Assembly (NCBI GenBank): GCA_047602465.1
Contig: JASGHF010000001.1
Span: 1,612,001 to 1,676,000 of the forward strand
Origin: JADZAI01 sp047602465
GTDB lineage: Bacteria; Pseudomonadota; Alphaproteobacteria; Micropepsales; Micropepsaceae
Direction: 5' to 3'
DNA: 64,000 nt
The notes beneath the pieces were generated by a model that saw only the letters and a list, made by a program, of their open reading frames with translations, was not told the origin of the DNA and ran no database searches. Every line of letters starts with the position of its first letter. The stretch's first letter is position 1. Of this stretch, positions 43,728 through 52,195 are shown in pieces. The position numbers and the translations under genes are program-made.

Positions 43728-43858
43728 CCCCGCTGCGCGGGGACTTGCCCCGTAAGGACGGGGGAAGACAATTGCGCCCATGACCAAGAACGGGTCCATC
43801 GTTGTCCTCCCCTGCGCTTGCGGGGGAGGTGGCGCGCGAAGCGCGACGGAGGGGGCTT
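43728..43858. repeat. Cluster of palindromic repeat elements
   Basis: In the 148-base gap between ABM and dapD: CCCCGC-TGC-GCGGGG and CCCCGT-AAGG-ACGGGG (about 43737-43765), then a near-perfect CCTCCCC..GGGGAGG hairpin (43806-43829) and CGCGC-GAA-GCGCG (43833-43845). This GGGGGAGG...GCGACGGAGGGGG pattern is of the kind found in many copies in alphaproteobacterial intergenic regions. Copy number cannot be tested here. Confidence 0.65.
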
Positions 43859-43864
43859 ACGCCC

Positions 43865-44692
43865 CTAGTCGCGCAGGAGTTCGTTGATCGAGGTTTTGGA
43901 GCGGGTCTTCTCGTCCACCGTCTTCACGATGACGGCGCAGGCGAGCGCGGGCGAGCCGTTGCCGCCGCCAAGCGTGCCGGGGACCACCACCGAATAGGGC
44001 GGCACGCGGCCGTAGAAGATTTCGCCCGTGGCGCGGTCGACCACCTTGGTCGACTGGCCCAGGAACACGCCCATCGACAGCACGCTGCCCTGCCCGACAA
44101 TGACGCCTTCGGCGACTTCGGAGCGCGCGCCGATGAAGCAATCATCCTCGATGACCACCGGGTTCGCCTGAAGCGGCTCAAGCACGCCGCCGATGCCGGC
44201 GCCGCCCGAGATGTGGACGCGCGCGCCGATCTGGGCGCAGGAGCCGACGGTCGCCCAGGTATCGACCATGGTGTTCTCGCCCACATGCGCGCCGACATTG
44301 ACGAAGCTGGGCATCAGCACCGCGCCTTTGGCGATGAAGGCCGAACGGCGGACGACGCAGCCCGGCACGGCGCGGAAGCCGGCGGCGCGGAAATCGCCCT
44401 CCTGCCAGCCTTCGAACTTGGACGGCACCTTGTCCCACCAGTTGGCGTTGAGGCCCGGCGCGCCGGCGATCAATTCCATGTCGTTGAGGCGGAAGGAGAG
44501 CAGCACGGCCTTCTTCAGCCACTGATGGACCAGCCATTCGCCGTTCAGCTTTTCCGCCACGCGCAAGGCGCCGCTGTCGAGGCCGGTGAGCGCCTGCTCG
44601 ACGGCGTCACGCACCGCGCCGGTCGTCTTGCCGGAGATGTTGTCGCGGTCGTCCCAGGCCGCGTCGATGGCGGCGGCGAGGCTGGCGGTCAT
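43865..44692 (-). CDS. dapD: 2,3,4,5-tetrahydropyridine-2,6-dicarboxylate N-succinyltransferase
   Basis: 275 residues, the usual length. The middle is a left-handed beta helix of hexapeptide repeats (GAVLMPSFVNVGAHVGENTM), with the N-terminal AWDDRDNIS and C-terminal KTSINELLRD. It transfers succinate from succinyl-CoA in diaminopimelate synthesis; dapE completes the branch. It is three bases after a HAD gene on the same strand. Confidence 0.97.
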   Translation of the reverse strand: MTASLAAAIDAAWDDRDNISGKTTGAVRDAVEQALTGLDSGALRVAEKLNGEWLVHQWLKKAVLLSFRLNDMELIAGAPGLNANWWDKVPSKFEGWQEGDFRAAGFRAVPGCVVRRSAFIAKGAVLMPSFVNVGAHVGENTMVDTWATVGSCAQIGARVHISGGAGIGGVLEPLQANPVVIEDDCFIGARSEVAEGVIVGQGSVLSMGVFLGQSTKVVDRATGEIFYGRVPPYSVVVPGTLGGGNGSPALACAVIVKTVDEKTRSKTSINELLRD

Positions 44693-44695
44693 GGA

Positions 44696-45376
44696 TCAGG
44701 CTCCGGTGTCGATGGAATGAAGGAAGTCGGCGAGCGCCCCGGCGACGTGATGGACGTGATCGTCGATATCGTCGGGCACGCCGGCATTGGCGTGGGACCA
44801 GGCGGCGTCGTTGGCGATCCACACGGTCGTCATGCCGAGCGTGGCGGCGGGGACGAGATTGCGCTTGAGATCCTCGAACATCGCGGCGCGGCGGCCCTCG
44901 ACGCCGTAGTGGCGGAGGGTCTTTTCGTAGGCGGTGATGTCGGGCTTGGGTTTGTACTCAGCCGAGACGATGTCGAAGATCGCGTCGAACTGGTCGAGAA
45001 TGCCGAGCCGCCCTGCGACATTTTCGGCATGTTTCGCGGAGGCGTTGGTGAAGATCGCCTTGCGGCCGGGCAGGCGCTTCAGCGCCGCGATCAGGCGCTC
45101 GTCATGCTGAAGTTCGGCGACATCGATGTCGTGGACGTGGTGGAGGAAACGGGCCGGGTCCAGCCCCCGTTCGGCCATGAGGCCCGACAGGGTGGTGCCG
45201 TAATCGTGGTAGAGCCGCTTCTGGTAGGCGTGGGCGGCGGCTTCATCGAGGCTGAATTCCGTCATCAGGAACCGCTTCATATTGCGGTCGATCTGGGGAA
45301 AAACCCCGGAATTCGCGTCGTAAAGCGTGTTGTCGAGGTCAAACAGCCACGTGTCGATGTGCCGGAAGTCCGCCAT
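44696..45376 (-). CDS. HAD-family pyrimidine 5'-nucleotidase
   Basis: 226 residues. Motif I DLDNTLYD, motif II (TNAS), the Lys in EYKPKPD and motif IV FEDLKRNL match the SDT1-type pyrimidine nucleotidase group. It probably dephosphorylates nucleoside monophosphates. This gene commonly precedes dapD in alphaproteobacteria. Its start faces the DUF2336 gene across a gap with a CtrA box. Confidence 0.9.
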   Translation of the reverse strand: MADFRHIDTWLFDLDNTLYDANSGVFPQIDRNMKRFLMTEFSLDEAAAHAYQKRLYHDYGTTLSGLMAERGLDPARFLHHVHDIDVAELQHDERLIAALKRLPGRKAIFTNASAKHAENVAGRLGILDQFDAIFDIVSAEYKPKPDITAYEKTLRHYGVEGRRAAMFEDLKRNLVPAATLGMTTVWIANDAAWSHANAGVPDDIDDHVHHVAGALADFLHSIDTGA

Positions 45377-45394
45377 GGCGGGCGGATACCAGAC

Positions 45395-45410
45395 TTAAAC
45401 CGGCTTTAAC
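45395..45410. promoter_or_regulatory. CtrA-type binding site before DUF2336 gene
   Basis: TTAA-ACCGGCT-TTAAC, a full match to the TTAA-N7-TTAAC consensus of the cell-cycle regulator CtrA. It is 24 bases before the DUF2336 ATG and 19 before the divergent HAD start. Confidence 0.7.
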
Positions 45411-45433
45411 AGCACCGCGGCTAGGGTCGCGCC

Positions 45434-46699
45434 ATGTTCAAGGCGTTGATCAACCGTTTGCGCGGCCGGCCCGCTCTGCCCGCGCAGCTGAGCTATGAAG
45501 ACGCGCGGTCGGCGCTGGAGGCGCATTCCGCCGACCTGCGGCTGGAACTGGCCGGACGGCACGGCGTCGAGCCGGAAATTCTCTATTATCTGGCCGAGGA
45601 CAGGAACGCCGGCATTCGCCGCCGCGTCGCCGCGAACTCATCGACGCCGGCCAAGGCCAACCGGCTGCTCGCCGACGATACCGACGAGGAGGTTCGCGCG
45701 GCGCTGGCGCGAAAGATCGGCCGTCTGGTGCCGCATCTGAAGAACGAGGAAAGCGAGCGGGTCCGCGACCTGACGCTGGAGACGCTGGACCGGCTGGCGC
45801 GCGACCAGTTGCCCCGCGTCAGGGCGATCGTCGCGGCCGAGATCAAGGCGTGCAAGGCGGCCCCGCAGGATCTGGTGCGGCGGCTGGCGCGCGACCCGGA
45901 GCTGAGCGTCGCGGCCCCGCTGCTGGAATATTCGCCGCTGCTGTCGGACGCCGATCTTCTGGAGATCGTGAACCTGGCGCGGGTGTCGGCGGTGATCTCG
46001 GCCATCGCCCGCCGCCGCAATCTGAGCGTTGCGGTGTCGGACGCGGTGATCGCATCGATGGACATCACCGCGACGGCGGCGCTGCTGGACAATCCGGCGG
46101 CGAATATTTCGAAGGCCTCGTTCGAGGCGCTGCTGGACCGGGCGTCGGCGATCGAGGCCTGGCACGAGCCGCTTGTGCGGCGGCCCAATCTTTCGACCCG
46201 CGTGATGCGGCGGATCGCCGGCTTCGTTTCGGCCGGGCTGATCGAGAAGCTGGCGGCGCGGCCGGGCCTGGACGCCGGATTGGCCGCAGAACTGAAACTG
46301 AAGACCCGCCGGGCGATCAGCGAAGGCGCGATGGAAGCGCCGACCAACGACGCCGCGCGCGTGGTGCGCGAGGCGGCCGCCGGCGGCGCGCTGGACGATC
46401 ATTTCGTGACGGCGGCGGCTGAACTGGGGCAGCGCGATGTCGTGACCCACGGACTGGCGACGCTGGCCGAAGCCGACCCGTCAGCCGTCCAGAGGCTGCT
46501 GGAATCGCGCAATGCGCGCGCGGTGACGGCGATCGTGTGGCGGGCCGGGCTTCACATGCGGACCGCCGTGGCGATCCAGTCGAGCCTGCTGAAGCTGTCC
46601 GACGTCCTGCCCGCGCGCGGCGGCACGGAGTTTCCGCTTGCCGCCGAGGACATGGCGCTGAATCTGAGCCTGTTCGGGCTTAGCGCGAAATCCGCCTGA
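45434..46699 (+). CDS. DUF2336 family helical repeat protein
   Basis: 421 residues made of HEAT-like helical repeats (EPEILYYLAEDRNAGIRRRVA, DTDEEVRAALARKIG). This is the DUF2336 family, found mainly in alphaproteobacteria, with no established function. The CtrA-type box directly upstream suggests cell-cycle-dependent expression. The last 20 bases overlap the convergent NlpC/P60 gene. Confidence 0.9.
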   Translation: MFKALINRLRGRPALPAQLSYEDARSALEAHSADLRLELAGRHGVEPEILYYLAEDRNAGIRRRVAANSSTPAKANRLLADDTDEEVRAALARKIGRLVPHLKNEESERVRDLTLETLDRLARDQLPRVRAIVAAEIKACKAAPQDLVRRLARDPELSVAAPLLEYSPLLSDADLLEIVNLARVSAVISAIARRRNLSVAVSDAVIASMDITATAALLDNPAANISKASFEALLDRASAIEAWHEPLVRRPNLSTRVMRRIAGFVSAGLIEKLAARPGLDAGLAAELKLKTRRAISEGAMEAPTNDAARVVREAAAGGALDDHFVTAAAELGQRDVVTHGLATLAEADPSAVQRLLESRNARAVTAIVWRAGLHMRTAVAIQSSLLKLSDVLPARGGTEFPLAAEDMALNLSLFGLSAKSA

Positions 46700-47528
46700 T
46701 CGAGGTGATCGGGCTGCCCGCCGCTTCGATGCGGGCGGCGGCTTTGAGCAGAGGCTCGCTGGCGACCGTCATGTGATGGGCGTTGGCGTGCAGCAGGCGC
46801 ACGGCGTCCTGCATGATGCCGACATGACCCTTCCAGAAGACGAGATCGCCACGCTTCAGGCCCTGCAGGGCGGGGGTGAAGGCGAGCGGTGCGCCGAGGG
46901 CCGCTTCCTGCATGTCGGTATCGCGCGGGGCGGCGACGCCGGCGACGGCGAGCGCAGCCTGCACCAGCCCCGAGCAATCGAAGCCGAGCGCGGTGCGGCC
47001 GCCCCAGAGATAGGGCACGCCGAGAAAGCGTTCCGCGACGGTGACGAAATCGTCCGCCGTCGCGGCGAGCGGCGCCAGGTGACGGGCATAGATGAAGCCG
47101 CCGGTCGCGAGCGGCGCGTAGGCGCCCTGCCCCACCGCGACGCGCGCGTTGAACGGCAGGGTTTCCAGAACAGGCGATTTGAGATCGGCGGCCCTGTAGA
47201 CAAAGGTGGATGAGGCGGTGACGCGCCATTCGGGCGCGACCCCGGCATCGGCCAGCGCATCGGTCGCGACATAGCCGACATAGCCGTCGAGCGCGGCCTG
47301 GCCCCAGGCGAAGCCGTCCTTCGCCTCATAGACGGTGAAGGTTTCACCGAACAGGAGTTCGGTTTCGACCGGCGCATCGGCGGCCGGGCGGCGGCGAATC
47401 CAGGTCTTGCCCGTCCGGCCGACCATGGCGCGGCCCTCGACATAGGCAGGCGCGTCGATGCTGCCCTTCAGATGCGCGGCGGCGAGATCGGCGCGGGCGG
47501 GCGTGAGGCGTTTGTCGAAGGCGTTCAC
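46680..47528 (-). CDS. NlpC/P60 family peptidase with SH3-like domains
   Basis: 282 residues. N-terminal bacterial SH3-like modules, then the NlpC/P60 domain with the catalytic Cys in RTALGFDCSGLVQ and His in WKGHVGIMQ. It cuts peptidoglycan peptides. No signal peptide is obvious. The start is GTG 47528, sharing GTGA with the stop of the MarR gene, so translation is coupled. Confidence 0.92.
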   Translation of the reverse strand: MNAFDKRLTPARADLAAAHLKGSIDAPAYVEGRAMVGRTGKTWIRRRPAADAPVETELLFGETFTVYEAKDGFAWGQAALDGYVGYVATDALADAGVAPEWRVTASSTFVYRAADLKSPVLETLPFNARVAVGQGAYAPLATGGFIYARHLAPLAATADDFVTVAERFLGVPYLWGGRTALGFDCSGLVQAALAVAGVAAPRDTDMQEAALGAPLAFTPALQGLKRGDLVFWKGHVGIMQDAVRLLHANAHHMTVASEPLLKAAARIEAAGSPITSIRRISR

Positions 47529-47878
47529 ACCGGCTCCATGGCGGCGGCCGCGTCGGCGACGCGGTCTCCGAAATCGCTGAGGAAAACCGAGCCTTTGACG
47601 GTGCGCTGGATCAGCACGTTGCGGCGGTCTTCTTCATCGCGGCGGCGTTTCAGGAGGCCGAGCCGGCCCAGCGTATCGAGCGCGCGGGTGATAGCGGGCT
47701 TGGTGACTTTCAGCGTGCGGGCGAGACCGCGCACGGTGTGCGGCGGCGGCACGAGATAGACGTGAAGCAGGATCGCGAGCTGGCGCTGGGTGAGATCGGG
47801 CGTGTCGGCGCGCACGCCTTCAAGCGTCACGTCGCGCCACAAGGCGAGCGCGGTCATGGGTTTGATATCGAGCGGCAT
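47525..47878 (-). CDS. MarR-family transcriptional regulator
   Basis: 117 residues. The winged helix (VRGLARTLKVTKPAITRALD, then LGLLKRRRDEEDRRN wing) is clear; the dimer region is short. ATG 47878 was chosen; the longer frame upstream is antisense/out of frame with the peptidase gene. It lies between the M17 peptidase and NlpC/P60, so it may control this small group. Confidence 0.88.
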   Translation of the reverse strand: MPLDIKPMTALALWRDVTLEGVRADTPDLTQRQLAILLHVYLVPPPHTVRGLARTLKVTKPAITRALDTLGRLGLLKRRRDEEDRRNVLIQRTVKGSVFLSDFGDRVADAAAAMEPV

Positions 47879-47927
47879 CAGGCGTCCCCAGGCAGGCGGG
47901 AGAGACTGGCCGCGCGGGCGCGCCGGA

Positions 47928-49313
47928 TCAAGACGTTTTTGATCCGAAACGGTTTTGCAGCAGCCGGTAGAGCGCGCGGATGCAATGCGCCTCTGCCCCC
48001 GCCGGCTTGCCGGGGCGCGGCTTGTCGGTCCAGGCGGCGACGTCGAAATGCGCGAAGCTGGCGGTTTCGGTGACGAAGCGGTTGAGGAAGAGCGCGGCGG
48101 TGATGGAGCCGGCATAGGCGCTGTCGGCGGAGTTGGTGATGTCGGCGACCTTGCCGTCGATCCAGCTTTCGTAATTCTTCCAGAGCGGCAGGCGCCACAT
48201 CGGATCCTGCTCGGCTGTAGCCAGCGCGGCGAGATCGGCGGCCAGCTTTTCATCGTGGGTGTAAACGGGCGGCAGTTCGAAGCCGGTGGCGATGCGGGCA
48301 GCGCCGGTGAGGGTCGCCATGCAGACCAGCAGGTCGGGCTTTTCGGTATCGGCATCGGCCAACGCATCGGCGAGGACGAGGCGGCCTTCGGCATCGGTAT
48401 TGCCGATCTCGACGGTGAGGCCCTTGCGGCTGTTCAGCACGTCACCGGGACGATAGGCATCACCCGAAATGGCGTTTTCGACCGCAGGCACGAGGACGCG
48501 GAGGCGCACGGGAATTTTCGCGTCCATAATCATGTGGGCGAGGCCCAGCATGGCCGCCGAACCGCCCATGTCCTTCTTCATCGAGGCCATGCCGGCGGCG
48601 GATTTGATGTCGAGGCCGCCGCTGTCGAAGCAGACGCCCTTGCCGACCAGCGTGACCCTGGGCGCGTCGGCATCGCCCCATGTGATGTCGATGAGGCGCG
48701 GCGCGCGCACCGAGGCGCGGCCGACGGCGTGGATCATCGGGTAGTTCTGGGCGATGAGGTCATCGCCCGTCACGACGCGGACGCCGGCGCCGTGCGTGTC
48801 CGCCACGCGGCGGGCGGCGGCTTCCAGCTCGGCCGGCCCCATGGCGTTGGAGGGGGCGTTCACAAGGTCGCGGGCGAAGCAGACGCCTTCGGCGAGGCGT
48901 GCGGCCTCCGTGAAGGACGCGGCATCGACCAGGAGGCGGGCGCCGGGCTTTTTCTTCGACGGCTTGAACGCCGTGTAGCTGTAGGCGCCGAGCGCGAAGC
49001 CGAGGGCCGGGAAGCTGCCCTCGACAGCGGGGGTTCCGGCGATGCGGTAGTCGCCGGCGGGGAGTTTTTCGGCGGCCGCGCCGTAGATCAGCCGGTCATC
49101 ATTCGCGCCCAGGCCGAGAATGGCGGCTTTCAGCCCGCCCTCGCCGGGGAGGAGCAGGATGCGGCCCGATTGCGCCTTGAAATCCTGGGCTGCGGCCCAG
49201 GCGGCGATGCCGTGTTCGTCCGCAAAGGCGCCCCAGCCGGCGGCGGTGACGGCGTGAAGGGGCGTGGCGGGGCCGCCGTCGTCGAGGGCGATGGCGAGCT
49301 GGAAAAGCGGCAT
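47928..49313 (-). CDS. M17 leucyl aminopeptidase family protein
   Basis: 461 residues. LVGKGVCFDSGGLDIK with Lys and Asp metal ligands, KKDMGGSA, and the signature NTDAEGRL. It is a two-metal aminopeptidase of the PepA superfamily but shorter, so it is better called a leucyl aminopeptidase family protein than PepA. The start is ATG 49313 (GTG 49322 is in frame). It is followed on its strand by MarR and NlpC/P60. Confidence 0.93.
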   Translation of the reverse strand: MPLFQLAIALDDGGPATPLHAVTAAGWGAFADEHGIAAWAAAQDFKAQSGRILLLPGEGGLKAAILGLGANDDRLIYGAAAEKLPAGDYRIAGTPAVEGSFPALGFALGAYSYTAFKPSKKKPGARLLVDAASFTEAARLAEGVCFARDLVNAPSNAMGPAELEAAARRVADTHGAGVRVVTGDDLIAQNYPMIHAVGRASVRAPRLIDITWGDADAPRVTLVGKGVCFDSGGLDIKSAAGMASMKKDMGGSAAMLGLAHMIMDAKIPVRLRVLVPAVENAISGDAYRPGDVLNSRKGLTVEIGNTDAEGRLVLADALADADTEKPDLLVCMATLTGAARIATGFELPPVYTHDEKLAADLAALATAEQDPMWRLPLWKNYESWIDGKVADITNSADSAYAGSITAALFLNRFVTETASFAHFDVAAWTDKPRPGKPAGAEAHCIRALYRLLQNRFGSKTS

Positions 49314-49426
49314 GGGATTCACGAAGGACTACCGGGTGAGACAGAATGGACGCTGGCGCGTCCGGCGCGGGAGATTACGGTCCCGCCGCACCGCGAATCA
49401 AACCGAAAGCCTTCAGGGAGCCGCAC

Positions 49427-50077
49427 ATGAAATTGACCCTCGCCGTCGGCACGAAGAACTGGTCGTCCTGGTCGCTGCGGGGCTGGCTGCCCGTCAAGCT
49501 GTCGGGGCTGCCGTTCGAGGAGCAATATGTGCAGCTGCGCCATGACGACACCGAAGCGGAAGTGAAGAAGGTGTCGCCGTCGGGGCTGGTGCCGCTGCTG
49601 ACGGTGGAGGACGGCGACACGCGGTTCCAGGTGTGGGACAGCCTGGCGATCGCCGAGTTCATGGCCGAGATCGCGCCGGCCGCGCATCTGTGGCCCGAGG
49701 AACGCGTGGCGCGGGCGAAGGCGCGCGCGGTGGCGGCGGAAATGCATTCCGGCTTTGCGGCGCTGCGCCAGCAATTCTCGATGGAGTTCGCACGCCACAT
49801 GCCGGGACACACGCCGACGCCGGGCACCGCCAAGGCGATCGCGCGGATCGTCGAGGTGTGGGAGGCCTGTCTGAAGGAGAGCGGCGGGCCGTTCCTGTTC
49901 GGCAGGCATTTCGGCAATGCCGACGCCTTCTATGCGCCGGTCGTTTCGCGCTTCCATTCCTATGACGTGCGCCTGACCGGCGCGTCCAAGGCCTATGCCG
50001 ACGCCGTGTGGCACCATCCGCTGATGCGCGAATGGCTGAAGGCGTCGGCCGAAGAGGTGGAGAAAGGCCTGGTCTAG
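49427..50077 (+). CDS. Glutathione S-transferase family protein
   Basis: 216 residues. An N-terminal thioredoxin-like domain (LAVGTKNWSSWSLRGWL, where the SSWS segment would bind glutathione, and SGLVPLL) and an all-helical C-terminal domain (PFLFGRHFGNADAFYAPV). It resembles the maleylacetoacetate isomerase/zeta-like or YfcF-like GSTs. ATG 49427 has GGGAG nearby. Substrate unknown. Confidence 0.9.
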   Translation: MKLTLAVGTKNWSSWSLRGWLPVKLSGLPFEEQYVQLRHDDTEAEVKKVSPSGLVPLLTVEDGDTRFQVWDSLAIAEFMAEIAPAAHLWPEERVARAKARAVAAEMHSGFAALRQQFSMEFARHMPGHTPTPGTAKAIARIVEVWEACLKESGGPFLFGRHFGNADAFYAPVVSRFHSYDVRLTGASKAYADAVWHHPLMREWLKASAEEVEKGLV

Positions 50078-50080
50078 CCG

Positions 50081-51094
50081 CTAATTCGGCTGGCCCTGCT
50101 CGTCATAGAAGCGCTGCGCGCCGGGGTGCAGCGGCACCGGCAATCCGTCGCGCGCGGTTTCGAGGCGGATCAGCTTGCCCTTGGGGTGGCCTGAATCGAG
50201 CAGGCCGCGATTGCCGGGATTGAAGAGCGCGCGGACGATTTCATAGACGAGATCGTCCGGCACCTGCGCGTTCACCAGCCAGATAGCGCGGACCTCAAGC
50301 GTCGGGACCGGCGGCATGTTCTGGTAGGTGCCTTCCGGGATGTCGGCCTTGGTGAGATAGGGCGCCTTGGTGATCAGCTTGTCGATCTCGGGCCCTTCCA
50401 CCGGGAGCAGACGGATCTTCCCCTGCGCGGCGAGTTCTTCCACCACGCCCAGCGGCGCGCCGCCGACGAAGAAGAAGGCGTCGAGTTCGCCCTTCTGCAT
50501 CATCTCCAGCGAGCGTTCGGCGTTCTCGAAGCTGAAAGTGACGCGCTTGTCGGTGAGTTTGAACGCGTTGAGGATGAGGCGGGCCGTCGCGTTGGTGCCC
50601 GAGCCGGCGGCGTCGATCGAGACGCGCTTGCCGCGCAGATCCTTGATCGCCGCGATGCCTGAATCCGAGAAGACGACGATGTGAACGGTTTCGGGGAAGA
50701 GCGCCGCGATGGCGCGGAGATTTTCCGCCTTGCCGCTGTCCTTGAAGGCGCCGGTCCCTTCAGCCGCCGCAGCGGCGATGTCGGCCTGGGCGAGGCCGGA
50801 GGTGACGCGCCCCTCGTTCACCGCACGGACATTGGCGATGGAGCCTTCCGAGGCGCGGGCGGCGGCAATGAGGCCGACCGGGCCGCAGAGACCCGCCTCC
50901 TCGCAGCGAGCGACGCCGGCCGGATGGCTGATCAGCGAGGCCAGCATCTGGCCGATCGGGAAATAGGTGCCGGAGCTGGAACCGGTCGCGATCTGGAAGG
51001 CGATGCGCTCCGGCGCGTCGCCGGGCGGCGACGTCATGGCCCCTGCCCCGACAAGGGTCAGCATGAGGCCTAGAATTTTGCCGGCGAAACGCAT
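50081..51094 (-). CDS. TAXI-family TRAP transporter solute receptor
   Basis: 337 residues. A signal peptide (about 1-25) precedes a periplasmic binding domain with FQIATGSSSGTYFPIG, the family mark, and SIDAAGSGTNATARLIL. It would bind an organic acid outside the membrane. No TRAP permease genes are adjacent, so the partner must be elsewhere or this is a stand-alone receptor. Start ATG 51094; TTG 51106 is possible. Confidence 0.9.
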   Translation of the reverse strand: MRFAGKILGLMLTLVGAGAMTSPPGDAPERIAFQIATGSSSGTYFPIGQMLASLISHPAGVARCEEAGLCGPVGLIAAARASEGSIANVRAVNEGRVTSGLAQADIAAAAAEGTGAFKDSGKAENLRAIAALFPETVHIVVFSDSGIAAIKDLRGKRVSIDAAGSGTNATARLILNAFKLTDKRVTFSFENAERSLEMMQKGELDAFFFVGGAPLGVVEELAAQGKIRLLPVEGPEIDKLITKAPYLTKADIPEGTYQNMPPVPTLEVRAIWLVNAQVPDDLVYEIVRALFNPGNRGLLDSGHPKGKLIRLETARDGLPVPLHPGAQRFYDEQGQPN

Positions 51095-51187
51095 GGAAAG
51101 GGCCAAACGGGGCGATTGGCGCAGAGTATAGGCGCGAAGAAAGCGGCGGGAAAACGGCTGATTTCACCAATGCGCCGCAGAGGGCGG

Positions 51188-51214
51188 TTAAGCCTTTATT
51201 GACCGCCATTAACC
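51188..51214. promoter_or_regulatory. CtrA-like half-sites before tadD
   Basis: TTAA-GCCTTTA-TTGA (51188-51202, one mismatch in the second half) followed by TTAACC (51209-51214), 41-67 bases before the tadD start. A weak but possible CtrA site. Confidence 0.4.
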
Positions 51215-51254
51215 AAAGATGGGGACGACCCGGATCCACCCCACGGAGCCTGCC

Positions 51255-52133
51255 ATGACCCGCGCCCCCAAGCGCCTGACCAGCCTCGCCGCCATCCTGC
51301 TGACCGGCACGATGCTGAGCGCCTGCGCCAGTGACGGTCTGCTGGGCGGCGACTCGGCCGCGACGGAGACGCCCGAGGCGGTCAGCCCGGAGCAGGCGCG
51401 CGAACAGGCGATCGCCGATCTGAAGACCCGCCCCATTCCCGACGAGCCGATGAGCCGCGCCGCCTATTGGGCGCAGCGCACCGAGCTGGAGCCGGAAGAC
51501 GTCGACACGGCGGTGCAGTTCGCCAAGGCGCTGCGCGGCATCGGTTCGAACGCCCGGGCGGTCGAGTTCCTGGAAGAGCGGCTGGCCAAGCAGCCGGGCG
51601 AGGTGAAGCTGCTGGCCGAGTATGGCAAGTCGCTGATCGCCGTCGGGCAGATCGAGAAGGCGCTGGGCGTGCTGGCCCAGGCGCAGCAGATGGCGCCGGA
51701 CGACTGGACGATCCTGGTCGCGATGGGCGTCGGTTACGACCAGCTGAAGGACTATGCCAATGCGCGCCGCGCCTATGAGATGGCGCTGGCGTTGTCGCCG
51801 AACAATCCCTCGATCCTGAACAATCTGGGCCTGTCCTATCTGATGGCCGGGGACAGGGAGAACGCGGCGAAATACCTGATGGCCGCCGCATCAAGCCCGG
51901 GGGCGGACGCCCGCGTGCGCGCCAATCTGAAGCTGATCGCCGACCGTCCTGCGGAAACGGCGAAGGCCGAACCGGCCCTTGCCCCGGCAGCAGCCCCTGA
52001 AGCCGCGCCGAAGGCCGCAGAGCCGCCGGCCCCGAAGCCCAAGCCGACGGCCTCTGCCGAACCTGAAGCGACCGGCGCGCCGCGCACGATGGTGACCGCT
52101 GAAGGCAGCGCGGGCCTGCGCGGCACCGACTGA
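51255..52133 (+). CDS. tadD: Tad pilus lipoprotein TadD (TPR)
   Basis: 292 residues. A lipoprotein signal peptide with lipobox LSAC (about residues 20-23), then tetratricopeptide repeats (ALGVLAQAQQMAPDDWTILV, YANARRAYEMALALSPNNPS), then an Ala/Pro/Lys-rich C-terminal tail. TadD works with the outer-membrane parts of the Tad pilus machine. It is convergent with the rest of the tad genes. ATG 51255 has GGAG upstream. Confidence 0.88.
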   Translation: MTRAPKRLTSLAAILLTGTMLSACASDGLLGGDSAATETPEAVSPEQAREQAIADLKTRPIPDEPMSRAAYWAQRTELEPEDVDTAVQFAKALRGIGSNARAVEFLEERLAKQPGEVKLLAEYGKSLIAVGQIEKALGVLAQAQQMAPDDWTILVAMGVGYDQLKDYANARRAYEMALALSPNNPSILNNLGLSYLMAGDRENAAKYLMAAASSPGADARVRANLKLIADRPAETAKAEPALAPAAAPEAAPKAAEPPAPKPKPTASAEPEATGAPRTMVTAEGSAGLRGTD

Positions 52134-52165
52134 TATCGCCGATCTGAAAGAGACGAGAGACGACG

Positions 52166-52195
52166 ACGCCCGCGCAACCCGCGGGCGTTCGTTTT
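52166..52195 (+). terminator. Rho-independent terminator after tadD
   Basis: ACGCCCGCG-CAACC-CGCGGGCGT, a 9-base stem, followed by TCGTTTTA. It separates tadD from the convergent tadC. Confidence 0.8.
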
